From Sarcophilus harrisii (taxonomy: Eukaryota; Chordata; Mammalia; Dasyuromorphia; Dasyuridae), in assembly GCF_902635505.1 (NCBI RefSeq), contig NC_045432.1:77055051-77119050 (forward strand): a DNA stretch of 64,000 bases, written 5' to 3'. The notes below the pieces were generated by a model. It was given only the letters and a program-made list of their open reading frames with translations, ran no database searches and was not told the origin of the DNA. A program made the translations under genes and the position numbers. The stretch's first letter is position 1. Every line of letters begins with the position of its first letter. Positions 23,766 through 33,540 of this stretch are shown here, piece by piece.

Positions 23766-24187
23766 CCACGACAAAGTTGGCAGTACGGTCCAGCTTCCCC
23801 CGTAACTGCTCCAACAATGATTGGAGAATAGTGCCAGGATGAGTAGTGACTGGGAAATCCAATGAGAAAGCAAAGTAGGTCAGCGTCCCGGCCTAATATT
23901 GTAAATTCAACATAAGGACAAATGACAGGGGCAGGAACTACAGAATGGGAGTGAATGCTGATGGTGGAGTCATTGCCCAAATCTGTGAACTAGATTGGCT
24001 CATTTCCAAACCCGGGATCCCCGGCACATCATCTGACCGGACCGTGTGCTCCGTCTCTGGCCGGGAATGGTCAGTCCTGTGCCGGAAGCCCTGAAGGGAT
24101 GGCAGCAGGGACAGGGAAAGGGAAAGGTGTCATTGCCTCACCCCAGCCTCAGCATTTCCCAGCTCTGGGGCCCTATTCAAAGGCTCC

Positions 24188-24193
24188 TTTATT
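24188..24193 (-). terminator. Poly(A) signal AATAAA for the 24.5-kb exon
   Basis: AATAAA on the minus strand, about 300 nt beyond the TAG at 24494. Confidence 0.45.
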
Positions 24194-24493
24194 TGTTAAA
24201 CCAGAACAAGATTTCCAAGTTAAATGAGGAAAAATAGACATCTTTCGCAAGTTCCTCAAAGATCTTTGATGGGGCTCAGGCCTCTGCAATCAGAGGGATC
24301 AAGGGAGGGACAAAGATGGAGGACACCAGTGAGATGGACGGGAAGGTATTGGGGGAGGACCTCGCGAGGCTAGCTCTAGGACAAGGCTCTGGGGGGGCTG
24401 GGGAGCCCTACCCCACCAGCTAAGGAGCACCGCCACCCCTCCACTGTCCTAGAGCCAGCTCAGCTGATCCTCCCACCGATCCTCCGTGTCCCC

Positions 24494-24724
24494 CTAGGCC
24501 CAGTTCCTGTTGTTGCTGCTGCTGCTGCTGCTGCTATTGGCCTTCAGGTTCAAATTGGTCAGGGCGGCCTGAGAGCCGCCGCCCTCAGCCCCCTTGGCCT
24601 TCTTGGTGGCCTCGGAGTGGGGGATGCCACTGGAGATGGGGAGAGTCATGGGACTCCGGGCAGGCGGCGCTCGAACCGCCGAACCCGAGGCGGCCGGTGG
24701 CGTCCGGCCATCGAGGGGCCCGTC
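24494..24724 (-). CDS. Probable last coding exon of an unidentified gene
   Basis: An open minus-strand frame ends at TAG (24496-24494) and reads up to an upstream in-frame stop at 24727. Two acceptors are possible: CTTAAG at about 24,724, or the better pyrimidine-rich CCCATCTCCAG ending at 24,630. The C-terminal part reads SGIPHSEATKKAKGAEGGG, then SQAALTNLNLKAN, seven Ser, NNRNWA. The Ser run is an AGC triplet tract. An AATAAA lies on the same strand at 24188-24193, giving a 3' UTR of about 300 nt. This mix of acceptor, coherent composition, stop and poly(A) signal argues for a real terminal exon, but I cannot name the gene and see no sure upstream exon in the GC-rich DNA to the right. An intact intronless 51-residue frame from the ATG at 24649 is the other reading. 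Confidence 0.4.
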   Translation of the reverse strand, partial: DGPLDGRTPPAASGSAVRAPPARSPMTLPISSGIPHSEATKKAKGAEGGGSQAALTNLNLKANSSSSSSSNNRNWA

Positions 24725-25010
24725 TTAAGGACCAGGCCCTGCCCTGGCCTCCAAGGAAAGAGGAGGCGACACTGGCAGAGACCCGGGGGAGTGTCCAGGC
24801 TCATTCCCCCCTTTGCCCGGTGGAGAAGCTCAGGGCAGGGACTTAGGCGGGGTCACACGATGAGCCAAGGGGGACCCTACGGGGGATGGGGACTCTTTGG
24901 GCATCCAAAGGCCTGGCAGTAAAGCGTGGGCCTCCCCTGGGCAAGCAGGCTCCGTCAGGGGTGGGATGGAGCCCTGGCCAGCAAATGTCAGGTGTCTGGG
25001 TGTGAGAGCA

Positions 25011-25240
25011 GGGGGCCGGCCTCCTGGTGAGGAGGGTTCCAGGGGGCCAGGCTCCTGATGAGAAGAGAACAGTGCGGGGCCGGCCTCCTGGTAGGAAGTG
25101 GACAGTGGGGGGCCGGCCTCCTGGTGAGGAGGGGACAGTGGGGGGCCGGCCTCCTGGTAGGAAGTGGACAGTGGGGGGCCGGCCTCCTGGTGAGGAGGGG
25201 ACAGTGGGGGGTCAGGCTCCTGGTAGGAAGGGGATAGTGG
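25011..25240 (+). repeat. GC-rich 33-bp minisatellite, about 7 copies
   Basis: The unit core GGGGGCCGGCCTCCTGGT recurs every 32-34 bp. Two subtypes (GTAGGAAGTGG and GTGAGGAGGGG after the core) alternate in the middle, a small two-unit higher-order pattern. Pro/Arg frames across it come from the repeat. Confidence 0.9.
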
Positions 25241-26690
25241 TGGGGGGAGGGCCTGGCAGAGCTTGGGAGCCCAGTGACAGCAGAGCCCTCCGAGATCTGC
25301 AGGGGAGATGCCGCCCTGACCAGTTTAGCGTCAGGGCAGGAAGTCTCCCCGGTGCCCAGCTGCGAGAGCTGGTGAGCTAGGCTCCAGTTGCCATGGCGAT
25401 AGCCAGTCGGCAAGCTTCTCTGGGCACGGGCACCGGCCGGATGCTACCAAAGGCTCCATCGCACAGACCAGGAAATTAATTTCTAGCTCCTGCCGAGGCT
25501 GGGGGAGGGGATCTCAGGGCAGGACAATGGCCATGACGCTGGTGCCGGCGGGGCCAGATTTGCCGCAGGCAGGGGCCCCCAAGCTCAGAAAGTCCCCCAG
25601 GAAGGGACCTGCGAGTGCTCTGGTCTAACTCGGCCATGGTGCAGAGGGGAAAACCGAGGCCCAGAGAAGGGAAAGGAGACTCGCCCAGGAAGGCAGCTCT
25701 GGGATGCGCTGCTTGGGCCGAGGGCAGGGCCGGGCCCCTGACGATAGCCAGGCCGAGCTCCCCACCCTTGAGCCCGGAGCTCAGTCTCCGACTCAGCACC
25801 TGCGAGTCTGGGAGCAGAGACGCCCAGGTGGCCAATGCCCAGAAGCTTCCGAGAACCCCGGGCAGGGAGCCCCCCCCCCAGGCAGGGACCCGGGGTCCCC
25901 TCAGTGCCCGGCCTTCCCTGTGCTGCTGAGCCTAGGAGGCAGATCATGTGATCAACCAATACTGGAGCCTTTACTGCCCCATACTGTTCTAAGCCCGCGA
26001 GTACTGGGGTCACCCAGGCCTCCGTCAGCCTCCATTCTGGGGGGGCAACAAGGTCATGGGGTGTCCAGAAAGGGCACAAGCAGCTGGGGGGCCTGAGAAA
26101 TGGCTTGGTATAGAAGGCTGTGGTTCATCTCAGAGCTCACAGGTTGGAGGTGAGGAAGGACTGCCTCAGGATGGAGGCGTCCACTCGAAAGGCCTTCACT
26201 TCCTCCCTGACCAGGTTGTCCAGAGAGGCTTGTCCGTGGAGAGAAGGGGGGAGGAGCAGGGGGGCCATGGGACGCTGGAGGGGGCAGAGAAGCTCGGGAA
26301 CAGGTTTGGTGTGGATGCCGGGGAGGAGGGGAAGGGTTGCCCACTCTTCCCTCCATCTCTGGCTTCCATGGCTCTTTCCAAGTCTCAGCTCTGCCCCATC
26401 CCCTGCAGGAGGCCAAAAGGGGTCTCCCCTTCTCTTGGGGCCTGGTTTCCACTCTGCAATTTGGGAGAGCCCGTTCGTCCTCAGGACCCCTGCCCCTCTC
26501 CGGGCCTCCTCTGCCCCCATTTACCTCTGAAAGGCTTTTTCTGACTTGAACAAGGCTCAGGTTCAGGGCCAAGGTGGACCGGGTCCCAGTTCAGCTGCTG
26601 CTGCTGCCGCTGTCTCTGCTGCTGCCCCCTAGTGTCCACACCCAGGACTTGCTCTATCCCACCACTAGATCCATATCTATCCATATCATG
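25241..26690. other. GC-rich intergenic or intronic DNA
   Basis: Open frames on both strands overlap extensively and reflect base composition. A degraded MIR lies at 25,620-25,690. A (CTG)n-like tract lies at 26,597-26,632. It may be an intron or 5' region of the gene ending at 24.5 kb, but no exon is demonstrated. Confidence 0.4.
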
Positions 26691-27285
26691 GCTGATAAAT
26701 GATTCTCAGAGCTTCCTTTGCAGCCCAAACATCTGTCCTGACCTCCAGTCCCACAGTTCCCCTACCTCAGACGTGTCACACTGGCTGTCAAGTCGACATC
26801 TTCAACTCCTGTTTCCCCCACAATCCTCCACTTTATCGCTTCCTTAGCCCAGTGCCATCCCCTCAATCCCAAATCCCAAACCTGAGGGTCACCCTCAGCT
26901 CCTCTCCACCTCTCAGCCCCATATCCAATTTCAATTGCACCTCAATTTCGTCTCTCCCCCGATTCTGCCTTCCCCTTGCTTGCCCTTTTCACTGCCTCCC
27001 GAGACTGTTGCAATAGCTGCTGGGGAGGGGGCCTGCCTCATGGCTCTCCCCACTCCAGGCCATCCTCCATTCACTCACTAAAGTCAGTTTCCTAAAATTC
27101 TGGTCCACGCACTTCATTCTCCTACTCAATAGTCCTCAATGGCTCCTGATCACCCCCAGAACAATTGCAACATTCTCTTTGGCACTCAGAGCTCTTTGTA
27201 ACCTGCCCCCTCTTACCTTCCCAGTCTCCTTATACGTAACTCCTCAACATATACTCTTCAATGCAATGTCACTTGGCTCCTGACT
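26690..27285 (+). repeat. L2 LINE ORF2 to 3' fragment
   Basis: GACTGTTGCAATAGCTGCTG, then CAATGGCTCCTGATCACCCC, then CTCTTACCTTCCCAGTCTCC and CAATGCAATGTCACTTGGC match L2 in sense order, much like the copy at 640-1045 but longer. Confidence 0.7.
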
Positions 27286-27591
27286 CTTTGGGGAGCTTTC
27301 TTCACTTGATAGTCGAGGGGCTGCAGCAGCCGGGGAGGCCCTTGACAGGTCCCATCTCCCACAGGCTGATTGTCTACGTGACAGCTCTAGGGGCTGAACC
27401 AGAAGTGGGGCCAGTGATCTTGAGGAGGGGACTCCTATTCCTGGAGCTCTTGGGCTCTCACTCTAGGCCGTCTCCTCCACTAGAGTCGGAGGGGAGGTAG
27501 TGGTCAATGTCGGGAAGAAGACTTAGGTGGGAACATGAAAACTATCTCCACGTACTTGAAAAGGGCATCTGACTTCTCTCGGAGATGAAGA

Positions 27592-27815
27592 AAAACTTCC
27601 TAAACCGGAGATGTTTTTCCCAAAGCGTAGCCAGCTGCCTTAGGAGGCCGGATGGCCCCTTGTTGGGAGTCTTGTTTTAGGGAGCAAAGAGCTACCTTTT
27701 AAGTTCTAAAATCCTGTCATCCTTCAGGCCAGGGGAGTGACTGGCCTTTTGTGACATTTGAATCTTAGCATCAATTATTTTGCCATCTCCTTTCCAACTG
27801 AGAGTGCCATTGACT
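27592..27815 (+). repeat. Duplicated 0.23-kb segment, copy 1
   Basis: Shares its whole length with 30,082-30,316: AACTTCCTAAACCGGAGATG, CTTAGGAGGCCGGATGGCCC, TTCTAAAATCCTGTCATCC, CAATTATTTTGCCATCTCCT. The first third resembles CR1/L3 3' ends, the rest does not. Confidence 0.8.
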
Positions 27816-28317
27816 TTGTTAGGGGGAAGAGGCTTCTGGGAAATCATGGCCTTAGAATGGGAAATTGCCCAAGGAGACGGGGAGGAGGTCACTGTGTACG
27901 GAGCATGCAACTCGTGGCAGAAGAAGTAAAGCTTTTGGCACCACTCTGGGTCTCGATGATTCTCTCTTCATGTCCCCCCCTCCACCATGCCTGGTTACCA
28001 TGGCAATATTGGTTTTTCTCCCCGGTTACCATGACAATATCATTTGTACTCTCCACTTCACTCCATTCCTACTAATGGACCTCCTCCTAAGAATCAAGCT
28101 CCATGTAGAACTAGCAGGACACAATATTGACAAAAGTGTTTTTGTGCTCTCTTCCCCACCCCCTCCAAGTATAGCTAGTGTTCCTCAGGGTTTGATTGAG
28201 GAGTGAAGAGAGAGATCTGGGCAGAGGCACTCGAGTGGGGAGGAAATTTAAGAGGATGTATCATAGGAACTGGGGGAAAGAAAAGGGGGAAAGCACTTCC
28301 ATATGTGCCCGACACCA

Positions 28318-28495
28318 TCATTGTTGTCATTGTTGTGTTGTTCAGTTGTTTCACTTGTACCTGAGTTTTCACGTCCCCTCTTGGGGTTTTGGTGGCAGAG
28401 ATCCTACAGTGTTGTTTCCTTTTTCAGCTTATTTCACAGATGAGGAAACTGAGGTACACAGGGTGAAGTGGCTTGCCTGGGGCCACACAGCTATT
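28318..28495 (-). repeat. Marsupial CORE-SINE with RTE-like end
   Basis: GTTGTTCAGTTGTTTCACTT, CTTGGGGTTTTGGTGGCAGA and ACAGATGAGGAAACTGAGGT in order; truncated at the right by another SINE copy. Confidence 0.75.
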
Positions 28496-28534
28496 ACATT
28501 TTTACAAATGTCTCAATCCCGGGATGTATGTGCT

Positions 28535-28690
28535 GTTACAATCCTCATTTTACAGATGAGGAAACTGAGGCACACATGGTGAAGTGCCTTGCCCAAGGTC
28601 CCACAGCTAGAAGCGTAATCTGAATTCAAGACTTCCTGACTCCAACTCCAGTATCATCTAGTTATCCACTCTCCCCACAGTACCATCTAG
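28535..28690 (-). repeat. MIR/CORE-SINE
   Basis: CCTCATTTTACAGATGAGGA, then GTGAAGTGCCTTGCCCAAGG and a CTTCCTGACTCCAACTCCAG end; antisense core and 3' flank. Confidence 0.75.
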
Positions 28691-29023
28691 TTACAGAGAA
28701 GACAAAGGGGCTACTTAATACAATAGATGATTCCCAAACTTATAGGGCTGCCTTGTGGAGGAAAGGCCTAGGAGGCTCTGGAGCAGGACAGGAAGGAGTC
28801 AGGGCAAGTCAAAAAGTATGTATGAGGCTCTGTGCTAAGAACTGAAGATACAAAAAGGCAAAAGCCTTTCCCTCGTGAACCTTCCAACCTAGCAGGAGAG
28901 GCAACATGCAAAGAGCTGGGTACATACAAGATACTTGCAGGACAGATAAGAGGATTGCAGATAGTCTCCAAGGGAAGCCATGAAGATGAAGGGTTCAGGA
29001 AATGATTTTCTTAAAAGTAGATT

Positions 29024-29759
29024 TTTTGATTAAAAGATTTATTTTCAAAACATATGTATAGATAATTTTCTTTTTTTATTATAGCTTTTTATGGACAAAA
29101 CATATGCCTGAGTAATTTTTCAACATTGACCCTTGCAAAACCTTCTGTTCCAACTTTGCCCCTCCTTCCCTCACCCCCTCCCCTAGATGGCAGATAGTCT
29201 AATACATGTTAAATGTGTTAAAATATATGTTAAATCAATATATGTGTACATATTTATGTATAGATAATTGTCAACATTCACCCTTGCAAAACATTGTATT
29301 CCAATTTTTTTTCTTTTCCTTCCCCCCGCCAGACAGCAAGTGATCCAATATATGTTAAACATGTGTAATTCTTCTATACATTTTTCTACAATTATCATTC
29401 TGCATAAGAAAAATTAGACCAAAAAGGAAAAAATGAGAAAGAAAAAAGAGCTAGCAAACAACAACAAAAAGAGTGGAAATACTATGTTGTGATCCACACT
29501 CAGTCCCCACAGGCCTTTCTCTGGGTGCAGATGGTTCTCTCCATCACAAGATCACTGGAACTGGTCTGAATCACTTTGCTGTTGAAAAGGACCACGTTCA
29601 TCCGAGTTGATCATCATAAAATCTCAGTGTTGCCGTGTACAAGGATCTCCTGGTTCTGCTCATTTCACACAGCATCAGTTCCTAAAAGTTTCTCTAGGCC
29701 TTTTTGAAATCATCCTGCTGATCATTTCCTATAGAACAATAATATTCCATTACATTTAG
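29024..29759 (-). repeat. L1 3' end insertion, with a younger L1 3' end nested
   Basis: Antisense L1 3' UTR/ORF2 end text (CCTTGCAAAACATTGTATTC, CATTTCACACAGCATCAGTT, CAATAATATTCCATTACATT). It is flanked by AAGTAGATT at 29015-29023 and 29760-29768, a 9-bp target duplication. An inner piece (29,068-29,254) of the same family is flanked by the 15-bp TATGTATAGATAATT at 29053-29067 and 29255-29269. Confidence 0.75.
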
Positions 29760-30081
29760 AAGTAGATTCTAATTGAGACTTGGCAAAGGGGAGAAGGCAG
29801 AGTACCTCGGGCCTAGGGGGCAGCCAGTAAAAATGCCCCAAGCCTGGTGATAGAGGGAGTTTTGCAAGAAACAGCAAGAAAAAAGAATTTGTGGAGGGGA
29901 ATGAAGTGAAGGATTCATAAGGCACAGGGGGCTCTCTGGTTCCCATAAGTGAAAAATTTGAAAAGGTGAGAGAGAAAAAGCCCTCGGGAATGATACCTGG
30001 GTAATGACCTCCGCAAAAATAGAATCATCGGGCAGAGGGGAGGGCTGGTTAGAGAAAGATGATGAGTTCCCTTTGGGAACT

Positions 30082-30316
30082 CCAAAACTTCCTAAATCAG
30101 AGATGTTTTTCCCAAAGCCTAGTCAGCTGCCTTAGGAGGCCGGATGGCCCCTGGTTAGGAGTCTTGTTTTAGGAAGTTTTCAACTACTTTTTCAGTTCTA
30201 AAATCCTGTCACCCTCCAGGCCAGGGGAGTGACCAGCCAGCATAGCCTTTTATGACATTTAAATCTTAGCACCAATTATTTTGCCATCTCCTTTCCAACT
30301 GAGAGCACCATTGATC
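30082..30316 (+). repeat. Duplicated 0.23-kb segment, copy 2
   Basis: Partner of 27,592-27,815 at an offset of about 2,490 bp with small indels. The flanking sequences differ. Confidence 0.8.
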
Positions 30317-30559
30317 ACTTGTGGTTAATGGGCACAGATGAAGGTACAACAGACCATCCTGGGAAACAGAAATCAGATAGGATAAAGGAGAAGCAGGAGA
30401 GAGCACTGCCATAGAAATCCAGAGAGAAGGGAGTACAGAGAAAAGAGAGAGGGACAAAGGGAGAGCCTGAAGTAAAGTCCAGAAGGCAGAAGACTGAGAC
30501 TTTGGTTGGAGGACTTTGGAAGCAGTGAATTCAGTTGAATGACAAAGTAGAAAATAAGG

Positions 30560-31119
30560 GTGTATGAATGTGATGGAATATTCTTGTTGTATAAGAAATG
30601 ACCAGCAGGATGATTTCAGAAAGGCCTGGAGAGACTTACAGGGACTGATGCTGAGTGAAATGAGCAGGACCAGGAGGTCATTATATACTTCAACAACAAT
30701 ACTATATTCGGATCAATTCTGATGGACGTGGCCCTCTTCAACAGTGAGATGATTCTGACCAGTTCCAATGGTCTTGTGATGAAGAGAGTCCAGGGAGAGG
30801 ACTATGGGAACTGAGTGTGGATCACGCCAGGGCATTTTTATTCTTTTTGTTATTTGCATTTTATTTTCTTTCTCATTTTTTTCCTTTTTGATCTGATTTT
30901 TCTTGGGCAGCAAGAGAATTGTATAAATATGTACACATATATTGGATTTAACATATATTTTAACATGTTTAACATATATTGGATTATGTCCTATCTGGGG
31001 AAAGAGTGGTGGGAAGGTGAGGAAAAGTTGCAACAGAAGGCTTTGCAAGGGTTAATGTTGAAAAATTATCCATGAATATGTTTTGTAAACAAAAAGTTTT
31101 AATAAAATAAAAAAAGTTG
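30560..31119 (+). repeat. 5'-truncated L1 3' end with A-rich tail
   Basis: GATGGAATATTCTTGTTGTA, AGAAATGACCAGCAGGATGA, GACTGATGCTGAGTGAAATG and the AATAAAATAAAAAAA end are the sense L1 3' UTR. It is the same family as the antisense copies at 29.1 and 60.7 kb. Confidence 0.8.
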
Positions 31120-32230
31120 AAGTGAGGAGCCTTTAATGATGTCTACTGGACTGACTCACCATAGGCAGCCTTCTCCAGGAGTGAAACCCATAAAAAAGGG
31201 AAACATGGAAGATGCTATAGAGGAAGGAAGAGTGGGGCGGAGATTTCTGCAGGAAGGAGATGTGGGTATATTTGTAGGCAACAGGGAAACAATTGGTAGA
31301 GAGGTAGAGATTGGAGATCAGCAGACAATAATGGAGGACATGATGTTGAAAATGGGATCCCTCAACAGCATCCTCACATGGGGCACCTCCTCACCTCATC
31401 AGCCCCGTGGCTCATGGTCCAGTGGGTGCTTCCAAAATTGGATCCCTGGATGTGAGCCCAATGTCCCTGAAGGGACCTGAGCACAGCAGGGGAGCCAGGG
31501 CTTAGGAGGGTTCTGACTCTAACTCACTTAGGGGGATTGCTTTGGTGACTGCCACATCACCCGAGGGGGACTCCTCTTGGGCTTGTGAACAAGACAAACC
31601 CCAGAACTGAGCAGCTAAACCACTGGCCCATCGTGTGCCTCCTGACCCAGATTTAAAAAGGGATGCTTTGTTACGTCCCCCAACCCACCTTGGACAACGT
31701 GCAGTCCATCTTAGTCAATTCAGCCTGTTGACATGTTTGGGGGGCCGGATTGTCCCCCAGAGTGTAAGTGACCTCTCTCTCTCCCAGCTCTGGGTCATCT
31801 GCGTATGGGAAAGTCCACCCCTTCTGCTTCTGTACCATGGAAACCCCCTGCTGACAACTGGCGACTTAGCAGTAGAGGGCCACCCAACGTCCACACCTGG
31901 GGGACCAACCGAGCAATCTTCCCACATTCCCAGCTCTGTTTGTGGGGCCAAGCAGAACATGCACCCCTTCCCTCCAGGGCCCCCTTTCCGATACCTGCAA
32001 AAACGTCTCTCCCACTTGTTCAGCCACCTCTCAGGCCTCCCTTTCAGTCTCCCTTCCTTCTGCCTCCAACCATCCCCAGGATCCCCTCCCCAGTACCCCA
32101 GGCCCAGCCCCAGACGGGTCAGCCACAGTGCCAGGACTGAAGCAGCCCGGAGACAGCCCACAAGTGGCCGAAGTGAACCCCAACCATGGGCACCGGGCTC
32201 CTCACTATGGGGTCAGGAGAACTTGGAGGA
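31120..32230. other. Intergenic DNA left of the satellite, no gene identified
   Basis: A 252-codon plus frame and overlapping minus frames at 31.6-32.4 kb run into CA-rich repeat DNA and lack family resemblance; Pro/Ser-rich composition is base-driven. I do not call a gene. Confidence 0.4.
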
Positions 32231-32234
32231 TGTG

Positions 32235-33540
32235 TCTGCCATGGAAGGGAAAGGTTCGATTGCACACATACACGCCCAGGAGCCTGTACACATTCACACG
32301 GACACACGCACACACTCACACATGTACATTCACATACACATAAGATCACATGCACAGGTGTGTATAATTACTCCTTATGCACATTCCTGGTAGACATTCA
32401 ATTACACACACACACTCGCATATAAATACATATACATGCCATAGAGACACACACATTGACAATCTCAGACATAAACACAAATAAAAAGGCACAAATACAC
32501 CTACAAGCTCACACTGGGTTCTATTTTTACTCTTTATAACCATTTCCTATCCACATTCACTTAGACACACGCACTCAGACATAAACTCAAAGAAAAAATC
32601 AGAGAAATAAATACACACTCACACTGAGTCCTCTATTTTCTACAACCATTGTCTGCACACATTCACGTAGACACACACGTTCACACATAAGCAAAAAGAA
32701 AAAGTCAAGATATAAATAAACACTCACACTGGGTCCTCTATTTATTCCCTAAAACGATTTCCTGTGCACAGTCACTTACACACACACACTCACACATAAA
32801 CACAAATAAAAAGTCAGAGACATACATACAAACTCACACTTTGTCCTCTATTTATTCCCTAAAACCATTCACTATCCACATACACTGAGACACACACACA
32901 CACAGAAATGAATTTAAAGAAAAATTACAGATGTACCTAAACATTCACATTCGATCCGATATCTCATCCCTATGACCATTTGTTATAAACATTAATTTAG
33001 ACACGTATATTCACACATAATCACAAATAAAAAGGAAGAGACATACGTACACACTCCCACAGGCTATTACACTTATTCCCCATAACCGTTACCAGTACAC
33101 ATTCACTTCAACATACACACACTCACACACAAACAGAAATAAAAAGTGACAGAAACATTTATACCCACACTAGATCCTTTATTCAATCCACATAATAATT
33201 ACCTCTCCACATTCACTTACACAAGTACACAATGAGACATAAAGTCATAGGAAAATCAGAGACATAACTAAAGACTCACTTGGTCCTATATTTGTTCCCC
33301 ATAAACAATGCCTGTGCACACACATGTCAACAAATATATACTCGCACATGACAAAAATGAAAAGTCAGAAACATACCTACAAATTCACACTAGGTCCTAT
33401 ATTACTCCTTATATTCATTCCCTTTCCACATTAACTTAGATACACACACACACTCAGCCATGAACACAAATAATAATCAGAGACATAAATACAAATAAAC
33501 ACTGAGTCATATATTTATTCCCGATATACTTTTCCAAACC
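32235..33540 (+). repeat. Diverged left edge of the satellite array (about 110-bp units)
   Basis: Anchors such as CATTCAC(T/G)TAGACACAC recur at about 32,553, 32,659, 32,770, 32,880, 32,990, 33,101 and 33,211, so units are about 106-112 bp. Unit bodies carry CACAAATAAAAAGTCAGAGA and a TATTTATTCCC end. They are CA-rich and much more diverged from each other than core units. Confidence 0.85.

Noticed and set aside
31635-32393. 252-codon plus-strand frame left of the array
   Set aside because: Pro/Ser-rich with no domain, runs into CA repeat (His/Thr end), and overlaps equally long frames on the other strand.
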